Of a DNA stretch of 64,000 bases, positions 50,650 through 61,436 are shown piece after piece. The translations under genes were made by a program, and so were the position numbers. This DNA comes from Hydractinia symbiolongicarpus (Eukaryota > Cnidaria > Hydrozoa > Anthoathecata > Hydractiniidae): positions 10,414,001-10,478,000 of the forward strand of contig NC_079887.1 in NCBI RefSeq assembly GCF_029227915.1. Direction: 5' to 3'. Each line of letters begins with the position of its first letter. Position 1 is the stretch's first letter. Under the pieces are notes generated by a model. The model was not told the origin of the DNA, did no database searches, and was given only the letters and a program-made list of their open reading frames with translations.

Positions 50650-51760
50650 ATGGAAGATAATGGAAACGTTTTATTGGAAATTTCTTCGGAGAATAGTGGT
50701 GATTTAGACCACGAAGTCGGGGAGAAAGATCCCCTGGAGCATAGTATCCAAGAGGATACGAACCTTGCTTTAAACGACAACGGTTTGAAGCTTTATCTGA
50801 TGAGAGGGTGAATGAATAAGAACTGCCTTTTGAACTAGCAGAGTATGCTAACAAATACATGCAGCGTTTTGTTCCAGACAGGCACTTGAAAGACAGTGTG
50901 CTGGATAAAAATCCTGTTCCTACAAATATCATCAAGCCAAAAAAATTATATATATTCTGCAAAGAATTGTTAGAAGAAAGCAGAAAACGTATTGAGTTGA
51001 ATTTGGATGAGGGATTGTAGCGAATCCAACAAAAAATATGCAATTTTATGGGGCCTTTAAGCCGTACTTGGTATGCAATTGAAGCATCACTTGGTGCATC
51101 CAGGGAAAACCCTGAGGATAGTTCCTGGAAGGATCTATCTCAATCAGTTGAGCAAACTGTACTGTTATTGGGACAAGCTTTTAATACTGTTTCATATCAC
51201 CGAAGATTAAATGTGTTGTCGGCTATCATGTCAGACAAAAAGAAAGCGAAAGTCACTTTAAAAGACGAGTTGCAACTTTTGGAAATTCCAACAGAAAACA
51301 ATCTGTTTGGGAAAAAATTGCAGGAGCACGTAATCGATACTGCAAAGACAAAGAAGAAATCAAAAGAAGTTTATGGTTTGGTAAGAAAGTCCTCATCATC
51401 GACTTCAACAACAGTTTCAAACGGCCCTTTCGAGGGGAGCCCTCATTGGACAAAAAACAATGGGGGCGTTTCAAGCCAGCCCCACGCCACAACCAACAAC
51501 AAACCAATAACTTCAAGCAGACAAGTTTTCCAAGACTTGGAGGTAAGAAATCAAAATTTGAGGTTGACTCCATTGAGAGCAGTAAACCTGAAATTTCCAG
51601 AAGTAATTCCTTTAAGGAATCTGCAATATGTTCATCCCTCAGTGAGGCATTTGTTTCCCAAAAACAAAACGCTGAGTCTCGAAAATATCAATTACCCATT
51701 GGCAGGAAGACTAAGATTTTTTATAGACAACTGAGAAATACTAACATAAGACCCAGAAAT
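50650..51760 (+). pseudogene. DIRS gag-like region, broken
   Basis: Starts MEDNGNVLLEISSE at 50,650 and stops at about 50,811. It continues in other frames through AEYANKYMQRFVPD (about 50,840-50,880) and then an open stretch, 51,048-51,734, including LSQSVEQTVLLLGQAFN and a Ser/Thr/Lys-rich tail. Position upstream of RT and composition are gag-like. I see no zinc knuckle. Confidence 0.65.
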
Positions 51761-51761
51761 T

Positions 51762-53170
51762 TTGGAGTATGTCTCAGGATTGCAGATTCCTTTCATGGAA
51801 CAACCAAAACAACAAAAAATACCTCAGAACTTCCGAACGAATCAGAAGGAAGTTGCTCTAGTGACCGAGAAGGTGGAAAGCATGCTGGTGAAGGGAGCCA
51901 TTCAGTCTATATGTCATGTAAAAGGGGAGTTTTTCAGCAACGTATTTCTAGTTCCCAAGAAGGATGGGGAGAACAGACCTGTGATAAATTTGAAACATTT
52001 GAACAAGTTTGTACCTTACCATCATTTCAAAATGGAGGGACTTATAGGGGATTATATGTGCAAAATAGACCTGAAAGATGCTTATTTTTGTGTCCAACTT
52101 CATCAGAGGTCAAGAAAATATGTACGGTGCCAGTGGCAGGGAAACCTTTGCGAATTCCTCTGCATGGGTTTCCGACTGGGGCCTGCTCCATGGATATTCA
52201 CCATATTGATGAAAATTCCAATTTCAATTTTACGAAAAATCAATGTTCGAGTAATCATTTGTTTAGACGACATGTTGCTTTTAAGCCAGTCGAGGGAAAA
52301 ATTGTTTCAAGCAAGGGATACTCTCATTTTTCTTCTACAAAATTTGAGATTTGTCATCAATTTGCCCAAGTCTATTCTGGAGCCAGTCCAAACAATAAAC
52401 TTCCTGGGTGTAGAGATAAATTCAGTGAACATGAGCATGAACTTGCCCCAAGAAAAAGTGAAAAGAATAGAGGAGAAATGCAAAGAGGTACTGACAAAAC
52501 CCTCAATGACTGTGTGGGAACGGAGCATTCTGGTGGGTAAACTATCCTCAACCTCCCCAGCGGTCATTCCAGCAAACTTACAGATAAGATATATGCAAAA
52601 GTGCTTGATAAAAGCTTTACAATTAAACAAAAGTTACCAGGCAGTTGTTCATTTAGATCCACAGTCTCTATGGGAAATCCGGTGGTGGATGAACAATTTA
52701 GCACTGACCAAGGGACGATCATTATGAAAATCCTTCCAGGGGGAAATAATCCAAACAGATGCATCCAAACTAGGTTGGGGAGCAGTTTGTCAGGGAAGGA
52801 ATATAGGGGGCAATGGTCTCTGCAAGAATCCAACCTTCACATTAACATCTTAGAATTAAAAGCAGTCTATCTAGCTACGCTAACTTTCTACAAAATGATG
52901 CCCCTAGTACATATTCACTTCCAAATAGACAATATGACAGCGCTAGCTTATATAATGAAAATGGGGGGCACCAAGGACCCTCGCTTGATTCAGTTATCGA
53001 AAGACCTGTGGAGTTTTTTATTATCCAAGGAGATCACAATTACAGCAGAACATCTACCAGGGAAGCTGAATGTGAAGGCAGACTGGATGTCCAGGAACTT
53101 TGTGGACTCGAGCGAATGGCTTCTATATCCTCGAATATTCAAGACTTTATGTAAAAGGTGGGACACACCA
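51762..53170 (+). pseudogene. DIRS reverse transcriptase and RNase H, with an in-frame stop and a frameshift
   Basis: RT is open from 51,762 to 52,727: FLVPKKDGENRPVINLKHLN, the motif-A region KIDLKDAYF, and the catalytic LDD at about 52263-52271 (ICLDDMLLLS, with Cys in place of the usual Tyr before LDD). A TGA at 52,725-52,727 interrupts the frame. RNase H starts in the same frame (IIQTDASKLGWGA, about 52,746). A frame shift near 52.8 kb is needed to continue to WSLQESNLHINILELKAV, FQIDNMTALAYI and EHLPGKLNVKADWMSR. All core motifs are recognisable. Confidence 0.9.
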
Positions 53171-53469
53171 GACCTAGACCTGACTTTTTCATCAGGTACC
53201 GAGTTAAATGTCTTGGAAACCAGACCCAGGTTGCTTAGCGGTGGATGCATTGCAACAACCGTAGGGGAACCATTACCCGTATGCATTTACTCCGTTTTTC
53301 TTAATAGGGAGAGTGTTAGCCAAGGTCCTAAGGGAAAAGTGTGTATGATTTTGATAACTCCTGGTTGGCAAACACATACGTGGTATGGTCCTCTCCTAGA
53401 AATGCTAGTGACCAATCCTCTATTCCTTCCACAAAGCTTGTCACTTCTAACAAACCCTCAGGGAAAGAG

Positions 53470-54456
53470 CCATCCACTTCTAGATAACCGAACTTTGAGG
53501 CTGGTGGCTTGGACAATTTCAGGAAAACTTTGGAGGGTGAGGGGATATCAGGAAAAGCTTGTCACAACTGCCAGAAAAGAGGGCACACTCTCTAATTACG
53601 AATCGTCCTGGAGAAAGTGGGCTAGCTGGTGTGGTCAACAACAAATTGATCCCGTTAAATGTTCTTTGATTTATATTTCAATTTTTTTAGCTGAAATGTT
53701 CGAACAGGGGTTTCAGTATAGCACTATTAATGCATACAGATCAGCTATCTCTGCTTTTCATGCCCCTATTGATGGTTGTTATGTAGGCAAACATCCGAGG
53801 GTGTGTGAATTAACCACGGGTGTGGCAAATAAGAGACCTCAACAACCCAGATTTGTGTTTGTGTGGGATGTTCAACAGGTCTTATCTTATTATTAAGGAA
53901 ATTTGTCGGAAAATGAACATCTAACAGATCGCCTATTAGTTTTAAAAACTGTCATGTTGTTGGCATTATGTTCAGCTTCCAGGGGATCAGAACTGAAACT
54001 ATTAGATATCCGCTACATGGTTAAAACACAAACTTCGTATATTTTTGAACTTTCTGAAAGAACAAAAACTTAGAAAAAAGGGAGTCACCAAAAATTGAGT
54101 ATCATGAGTTTTCAGAGAACAAAAATTGTGCATTGTTTCTTGCTTGAACCAATACATTGTAAGATCCCAGGGTTGGCGTTGTAACCAGCAACGTCAATTG
54201 CTACTAAGTCCAGTAAAACCTTATCGTGAAGTGGTTCGCAGTACTATTGCAGGTTGGATCAAGACTACTTAAAAACGCAGGGGTAGACATCAAATTTTTC
54301 ACGGCACACTCCTGTCGATCAGCATCTTCATCTAAGGCAAAGGCAATGGGTTTGTCCCTGGTAGGTATACTTGATCGGGGACAATGGTCTTCAAAATCTT
54401 CAACCTGGCAAAAATATTATCATAGACCTATTTTGAATAAGGCTAAAATATACTAG
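53470..54456 (+). pseudogene. DIRS tyrosine recombinase, broken
   Basis: A core-binding segment (YESSWRKWASWCGQQ, then INAYRSAISAFH) precedes the catalytic half. The catalytic residues can be seen: Arg in CSASRGSEL (codon 53981-53983), then HSCR with His at 54307 and Arg at 54316, and the Tyr pair in WQKYYHRP (54415-54420). The R-H-R-Y set is thus present, but stops at about 53,894 and 54,073 and frame changes break the protein. Confidence 0.88.
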
Positions 54457-54639
54457 GACAAGGTGTTTGAAAATAAGCTTTGAACTGAGGCAGAGCGGCA
54501 CTCGTGGTGCCATTATCTACAAATTCATCTCAAAGAGCTCCCTTTGGGGTCAAGAATGATATTTATATGTCACGATAGCCTTATTATGCAGTGTTCCTAA
54601 ATAACTTTTTTTGAATCTTGCAGCTAATTTATTCACGCT

Positions 54640-55400
54640 ATTACTTCTGTTTTAGTTATCATGAATGCTTCAATGGTGAGGAGTGTGAAAAAGAACACCT
54701 TACAAATTTGTTTTTGGCCAGGAGCAAAAAGGTTTGGATCAAATTTCTTTAAGTGTACGGTCAGTGGAAGAGGATATCGTTCAAGATATCGTAGAGGAAA
54801 TGGAAGAAAATTGTGCACAAGATTTTGAAATGCTGAAACTGTGGATTTTTTAAAGCACCCAAGTACAAGAAAAATATCGGATTGTTCGGATGATGAGTTT
54901 GAAACAACATGTCAGAAAAGACAAGAACTCAGACAAAATGTTGTGGAGGAGGGTGTAAGAAACGCAGAAATGATGCGTAGAAAGTACAGCAATGAAAAAA
55001 GAATTAAAATTGCTGATTTCCTGGAAAGGGATAATGTTTCTTTGGCAATTCCAAAAGGTCTCCAAAATCAGGTGGTAACTAACCAACATATAAACTTCTC
55101 TGTAGTGAAGGTACACTTCAACGGCGTTACACGGCATCCGCATTGCAGCTGTACCCTCAACCAGTAAGATGTAAGTATCCTTCGGTTGATGAAATATCGT
55201 TATCGGAAGCTGTTCGGAAAATCAACAAATTTCCAACAGTATTTTGCAGATGTCGAAAAGGACAATGTCAGAACAAGCAGTGCAAATGTTTCTTGGCATC
55301 ACTGGATTGCACTTCACGTTATCATCAATTCAACGTGTGTGAATCGCGACATTCACAACGACAACATATCTGAGAAAAACCAGTTATAACACTCAGACGG
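54640..55400 (+). pseudogene. C-terminal relic of an integrase-type transposon gene (KRBA2/Ginger-like)
   Basis: The plus strand reads KRIKIADFLERDNVSLAIPK (54,841 frame). After a frame change, VDEISLSEAVRKINKFPT continues into a Cys-rich tail FCRCRKGQCQNKQCKCF (about 55,238-55,290), with CTSRYHQFNVC after it. A region like 'D.VS..IP' followed by a CXC-like cluster is what I associate with the C-terminal part of KRBA2-type integrase proteins. No integrase core remains here. Assignment is moderate. Confidence 0.55.
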
Positions 55401-56349
55401 AATCGAGTTACGTCAACATCCACCTAACTTTGGGGGGTCAATTAAATACGAGAACGAAACGATCACATTCCATAACACTTGCGCTTTAGATACATGGATG
55501 GCAGTTTTAAAGCAGTAATGGTAATAAGACCAAGCTAAGTAGAAGAAGTGATTGTATCAACTTAAGTCGAGGAAGTGAAGTAGTCCCAGCTTCGTACACA
55601 GTTATCTAAGTTGTACGAAGTGGGTGCAATAATTAGATGATGGTCAAAAATTAACGTTCAGAAAATATTTAAGATATTATCATGCTTACTGAATGTACTT
55701 AACAATGTTTAGATATTCATTTCTAAACCAAATTATTCGTTGCATAATTTTTATACAGCAACTGTAATGCCCATTTTCGTACAAAATTACCCATCTTCGT
55801 ACAAGCGCGAAAAATGACCAATTTCGTACGGAACAGATCGATGACTTGTTTGCTTCAATAAATGTTGATGGAAACATCCAAGCGTTTAGAAGTATCAGTC
55901 CCAGAAGAAGAAAAATTCAACAAGAAGTTGTTAAGAAGAATCTTAATTAAATATGTGGATGACTTGGACGAAATGGAACACTTGAAGGCAGTGATCACGT
56001 GCTGTGGAGAAGTTTTTTCTCCCACCTCAAAAAAACTTTGCTTATATTAATAACATATCTGGTGTGGATAACTAAATCAATAATTAATAATTCCTTTCTA
56101 ATCTGGTATCGCCAAAACATTTTACTAAAATTTACCTCTTTTGATCACATGGCTACGCTGCTTTGAAAATGCTGCATTCATAATGGCGAATTTCCTTCTT
56201 ACGTAATGCAAGTTCTGATTTTTCAGACGAAAATATATGCCGAGCAAGCGGCAGAGAGGTGGACCCCCTGAGTATATTATAAAATGTTCTTTAGCTTTCA
56301 CAAACCATGCTAAAAGAATTAATAAAAAGGCATTTATTATAAAACATAT
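55401..56349. other. Unassigned sequence between transposon relics
   Basis: A short open frame at 55,862-56,050 could be the N-terminal part of the following Gypsy gag, but I cannot support that from motifs. Otherwise nothing is recognised. Confidence 0.35.
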
Positions 56350-58170
56350 CTTGAAATGTATTAGGCTTTCAGTTTGAACCTTGTCTGTGGCTTCAGCAAA
56401 TGACGAGAATGTTCTTCAAGAAGAAGGTAAGCGAGTGTTACAGGCCCTTCTTGAAAGTACTGGCATTATGGGTGGTCCAAGAAGCTCATTCCAACGTGAG
56501 TTTAAAATCAGAGGACTTATTAGGGAGCCTGGAACAAATCCATGATGGTCTGGAAAAAATATACAGCGAAAAGAAAGTTGTTTCGGGAGTAATTAATGCC
56601 ATCACTCCTGGTCTACCTTAGAAATGTTCTTGAAATTTCTCGAGATCTGTCTCTTACTAAACTCACCAGATTTCTTCAGTCCCACTTTATAGAACGAAAT
56701 ACAACAGACCTTTACCAAGCCTTAACCACCCCCAGAACTTACCAGAATCCCATTCTGTTTGTGTATAGAGCTATGACCATGCGTCAAAAATTGATTGTTG
56801 CATCTAAGTCACCTGTAGCCGATATATCTTACAGTCCTCAACTAGCGCAAAAAGTATTCCTTAAAGCAATTGAGACAGGAATAAGGTCAGAGACAATCGT
56901 AAGTGAAATCAAGTGTTTATTAAGAGCTTTCGAAACCACAGACGAAGATTTGATTTTTTCTGTAGGGCAGGCAGCTTCAGCAGATATGCAGTGGATCACT
57001 AAATTCGATAAAACAGTTGGGTATGGTGGTAGTAGTAGTAAAGGGGGAAAAGTTAACCAAGTAGATGCAGCTGAGAATAAAGATGAGGCGTTGTTGAAAG
57101 TTATAAGTAGTTTGCGTGATGAACTATCCTCACTGAAAGATGATGTCAGAACACTTAAGGAACAGCGCATACCCAGACCTTTTCGACGCAAGGAAAGAGA
57201 TACGGTCGGTTACTGTCAGTCATGCATCCAGAAGGGAGAGGAAAGATGCCGTCACTGTTTTAAATGTTGTGATGAAGGACATATGTCAAGGTCGTGTGTA
57301 AAGAAAACGGGAAACGGTCGCAGGCTTGGAAAATGAGACAGCCTGCAGCCATTAGGACAAGGTCTTATTGCTGCATTAATTGTGGAGTTGGCAAAGGAAA
57401 GTTTTAAAGGTGTTCTCAATGCGAGGATGTGTGGAGTAAGAAGTGCCAACAGAGTCATTGGAAGGAACCTAAATCAATTTGCATGGTTATCAGCACATTG
57501 TCTAAACAGAGGGATGTAGCAACAAAAAGAAAAAATCAATATCAAGCTCCACTACACCAAAAATTAATAAGTTTAATTGAACGTAAAAGTATCATAAAGT
57601 GTTTTCTACACGAACAACATAGTAATGTTCTGTGGGATGTAATCAGCTATGTAAACATTCCAGAGTCAACAAAACAGAATATTCGTTCTTTGTCAGAGTT
57701 ACTTGATAAGCCTTATAGTCTAAGATTTCAGTGGGGAAATCAAAGCGACCCTATGGTGGGTGGATAGGATTAAAATTTAGATTCAGAAGAACAGACCAAC
57801 AGTTAATGTGCCATTCCTTATCACTAAAGATAGCTTAGGGTGCCCGATACAGGGAATAAATGCAATTGAATATCTGGTGGAACAGTATAGTCATGTAGAT
57901 TTGGGTGTTGTCCTGAAGGAAGCTATGCCCGATAATAAAGTCAGCACTATATCCTCAATCGTGAATTTCATAGGAAGCATTTCAGATCGCTTATAGCAAT
58001 GCCACACGACGCCGTGACCAAGCTAAGGCGAAACAGAATGTTTTCGCAAAGCTTAAATCAATAGACGTTGGTGGTAGAGTCCTTGTAAGAAATTTGGTTG
58101 AACGTGGTGGTACGGGAAAGTTGCCTTCCTTTTGGTAAGAGAAAGTGTAAGTCATCTTAGACCAGAAAGA
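56350..58170 (+). pseudogene. Ty3/Gypsy gag-pol relic with internal deletion of RT, RNase H and most of integrase
   Basis: Gag: SSFQREFKIRGLIREPG in one frame (about 56,490), then the longest open part at 56,596-57,336, ending in a CCHC zinc knuckle CFKCCDEGHMSRSC (57255-57296). A MYND-like cluster follows (CINCG...CSQCEDVW...C...HW, about 57,368-57,462, with one stop). The retropepsin region is degenerate: where LLDTGAQVS-type sequence is expected, LWDVISYVN stands (about 57,640). Further on, VPFLITKDSLGCPIQGIN (57,808 on) is typical of the protease end. About 60 bp later the frame jumps to GRVLVRNLVERGGTGKL (about 58,070-58,120), the end of integrase. RT, RNase H and the integrase core are therefore missing. 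Confidence 0.85.
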
Positions 58171-59737
58171 TGAGGATGGATTAGTTTAAGTGCAGGAAGA
58201 AGGGAATTTACGCAGCAGGAAGAGGATGATAATCTATAGAAACAACTTGCTCCTTATGTGATGAATTTCCAAGTAACTTCGCAGAACACAAAGAAAATCC
58301 AGAAAAGACAAAACAACGAAAGATTCTCACTCGCAGTAAAGTAATAACATAGATAGATGACGTGAATAATGAATATTCAGACAATGACAAAAGTGAAGCC
58401 AGTGAAGAGGACTGGTCAGTGGAAGTTCAGGAGACGCAACTAGAAGGATATTCTAAGGGAATAGTAAAAATGTGAAAAGCAAACAGACAGAGAGAAAAAA
58501 CATTTGATGATAAGCAATTAAGCAAAGACGATGACCAGGACATAGACCTAAGTGTAGAACGCTCACGCTACAAAGAATCGAGGAAAAGATGTGACACAAG
58601 AAAGAGAACGAATATGATAGGTACAGGAAGAAGACAGGATAACGAGGAGAAAGGAAAAGATGGCAAAGAGGGAGAGGCGTTGAAGGTGGTTACAGAACAT
58701 ATTGCAGCTCCAGATGCCGCATGTATTGCAGCTCGAGATGCCACAAGACTCCAAAAAAACAAACTGGAGGAACAACACTGCATACTTCAGAAAAGAAGGA
58801 AGAGATTAGAGAAGAAAGAGAACAGAATGGAATGGAACAGCGAGAATCAGACTGGAGGAGGGAGAGGTAGGAAAATGTTAAATGAACAGCCGAGGAAAAC
58901 AAGAAGCTACACTGACGAAAAAAGACCAGCAGAGAAGACAAGAAGAAGAGAAACTGAAAAACAAAATGAAGAAACACAGGACGGAAGCAGGGTGAAACAG
59001 AGGAAGATGTACACTTTAAGATTCCAGCAGAAGGCAAGAGAAGAGGATAGTGAAGTTGAAATTATCAAAAACAACGATGCACACATGGCCGCATATCACC
59101 ACCACCAATAACAGCTAGAAAATTGCAACGACGCTAATGAAATCACTTAAGTCAGTAACGACGACACAAGAGAAATATCTTTTGTATCATCAATTGTTAC
59201 TCCATCATTTGTGTCTGACCATGATGTTCCATACCCAACAAATTCGTGTGTTGGGCCTTCTCCAACACCAACGTTTGTGTTAGAAAACATTGTTACGCAT
59301 CATGTTAAGCCATATGTTGGCGCGACAATAGCAACAACACCTCAGTTTTATTATTGTTGCTACCAGGGTGACCGAGAGGTGTACCTTCACCCAAGCTTTG
59401 GGATTCCTACCAGCTACTATTTTTAAAAAAATCTAATATGAAGTACATGATAAACGTGCTTCTGTTTATACGTTTTTATTGTTTATCTAATTTTAAATTT
59501 TACGGCATCAATGATGGATCAAACGGCGCAACACAATCACAAAGACGTGACGGCGACGACAGAAATTAGCATTACGATACGTCGAAAAATGATGGGCACA
59601 CAATGCCACGCGGTTACCAAGCTTTAACGGTGACAGAAAAGATTCACACGACGATGCATCAATAACGAGGCGACGATTTGCTTGCTACAAAAGAACAAAC
59701 AAACACACAGAAAACACGTTATGTCGTAACATTGAAG
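58171..59737 (+). other. Probable 3' part of the Gypsy relic, with a Glu/Lys/Arg-rich open frame
   Basis: A 165-codon open frame (58,614-59,111) encodes an extremely charged, low-complexity helical protein (KEGEALKVV..., repeated EKK/RRE). It may be the C-terminal tail of the Gypsy polyprotein or a chance frame in purine-rich DNA. A second open frame, 59,211-59,426, has no recognisable motif. Confidence 0.4.
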
Positions 59738-59795
59738 TTGGGGGGAGTGTATACGTTTAGAATCCGACCCGTCCGACTCTGTTACGTGGTGGAGT
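59738..59795 (+). mobile_element. Polypurine tract and start of a Gypsy 3' LTR
   Basis: AAGTTGGGGGGAG is followed by TGTATACG, the classic junction of a polypurine tract and a TG-starting LTR. The first ~47 bp match 49,987-50,033. The 3' boundary of the LTR cannot be placed. Confidence 0.5.
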
Positions 59796-60221
59796 CACGT
59801 CCTAAAACAGTTCCTGAGGCACAACGAAAGCGAACATATGACACACACTTTTCATCTTTTCATAAAAACTTTGAATGCCCAAATTATGTCAAAATTTATT
59901 TATAAAAAATATTAATCAGATTTTAAACTTGGGATAATTAATTTAGATTTATTGCAGTTATTATACATCAAAATAGAAGAAAAAAAAAATGAAAATGTTT
60001 TGAGGATTATACTTTAAACATTAACCCTATTATACTTTAACTTTTTTGGCCCTTGTAACACTGGGGGTGGGGGGGGGCAAAGTTTCCGCGGTTCATAAAT
60101 CGGTAGTATATGAAATAAAAACAATATGGACCGTTTTGACCTTGGTAGAATATGTATATTGATCAAAATGTTTTTGTATAAATGTTTTTTTCCCGAATTA
60201 CTGCGTTTTGACGATAATTTG
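59796..60221. other. Unassigned sequence, possibly the rest of the Gypsy LTR
   Basis: No gene is seen. A G-run lies near 60,062-60,077. Confidence 0.35.
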
Positions 60222-60389
60222 ATACACTCAATCATAGTGCCGTGATTTTTCTGAGTGCGCAGAAATGGAAGTAATGTGTCCGCTTGGTTTGTTTACATTT
60301 TTACCTCTATTTCTGCGCGCGCATCGGGTATTACGTAATCACTTAGATGCGCGCGCAAGTAAATATCGGGACTGTGTGATTCCATGTAT
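60222..60389. mobile_element. MITE copy 2, inverted relative to the copy at 12.87-13.03 kb
   Basis: The opposite strand matches 12,867-13,026 over its full length, with substitutions. It includes TAAGTGATTACGTAAT, the AGAAATGGAAGTAA/TTACCTCTATTTCT inner inverted repeat and CACTATGATTGAGTGTAT. The inner stem has two mismatches here but is perfect in the other copy. Confidence 0.8.
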
Positions 60390-61436
60390 TTGTTTTCCAC
60401 TAAATAAAATTATAAAAATCAAATGAAAGACATTGACGATGTTATTGTTAATAAGAAGGAAATGAGAATATGTATATTAACCATAAAGCTAAATATGATA
60501 AATGAATGGAAAAATATAATTTCTGCTCCTGAGAATACAAAAAATGCATCATATACACGTTGTGGTATGTATCCTAGGTAACACAAAAACATTCATTAGC
60601 ATATATCAAAATAAAAACAAAACAACGCAACAAAACTGTTTTATATTGACTTGGTGAAAAAAAAATTCGTGTTCCAAAATGGCGGGAAATTCCAGAAAAT
60701 TAAAATTTCTTCAAAAAATATCACGCACAAAAAAAGATATGCCTAATTTAAATTGCCGCAGGCACTTTGTGCTCTCTTTTTACGATGAATACCAAAGAAA
60801 AACATGTAAATATTCCGTTGCGTGTATTGTTATAGCAGCAGCAGGGTAGATGTTGAAAGAAAAAAAGCGGTTATGATTAGAAATTGAAAAAATATGCTCA
60901 AATCTTGAGTTTAGACAATAGCTCATTAATCATTCTGTTAATTTCAATAGAAAAAACTTAGCAAAAGTTGAACATGTCTAACTTTTAAAAAAATATATAC
61001 AACCGAAAAAAGTTGTACAACTTTCCTGTTTACACGGTAAGTTTTTTTATCTTTTATTTAAACGGTCCGTTTAAACTTACCGTGTATTTTAGCCTTTGCA
61101 GTGGTGCTATGAATAATTAATGGTTTATCTGGCTGGTACAGTTTTCGCAGCTAGTCGGCCCGGCGAAGCAATTTTGAAAGTGGAGGAGCTAAATTATTCA
61201 GTATTAAAGGAGGCCCGCCGCGACCATGGTTGGGCCGACGGGCTAAGAAATTTCTTAAACTTTGGCCCCTCTAGATTGGCTAAAACATTCTGAAATATTG
61301 CGCTCGAAAGCCTTCACAAAATGCAGGAGATTAAATATAGAAATATAGAAACGCCATATTTTATGTAAGATATATTTTCAAAACAAAGTAACATCGAAGC
61401 AAAATAAAGATTACTGTGGAAAGTTTATCATTTCTT
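60390..61436. other. Intergenic sequence with one hairpin, no gene seen
   Basis: AT-rich. TACACGGTAAGTTT (61031-61044) pairs exactly with 61073-61086, and the loop contains the palindrome TTAAACGGTCCGTTTAA. It is perhaps a very small TIR element. Nothing else is supported. Confidence 0.5.

Larger units (their letters stand above)
50533..54516 (+). mobile_element. DIRS-like tyrosine-recombinase retrotransposon with terminal inverted repeats (about 4 kb)
   Basis: The ends are inverted repeats differing by a single small indel: ATAATGGCACC then GAGTGCCGCTCTGCCTC at 50533-50561, and the complement at 54487-54516. Between them, in order on the plus strand, are a gag-like region, RT, RNase H and a tyrosine recombinase, the DIRS1 arrangement (no LTR, no DDE integrase). 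No target-site duplication is visible, as expected for DIRS. The coding regions contain several stops and frameshifts. Confidence 0.92.

Noticed and set aside
51253-51573. Minus-strand open frames across the DIRS element
   Set aside because: They are shadows of the gag-like and RT frames on the plus strand.
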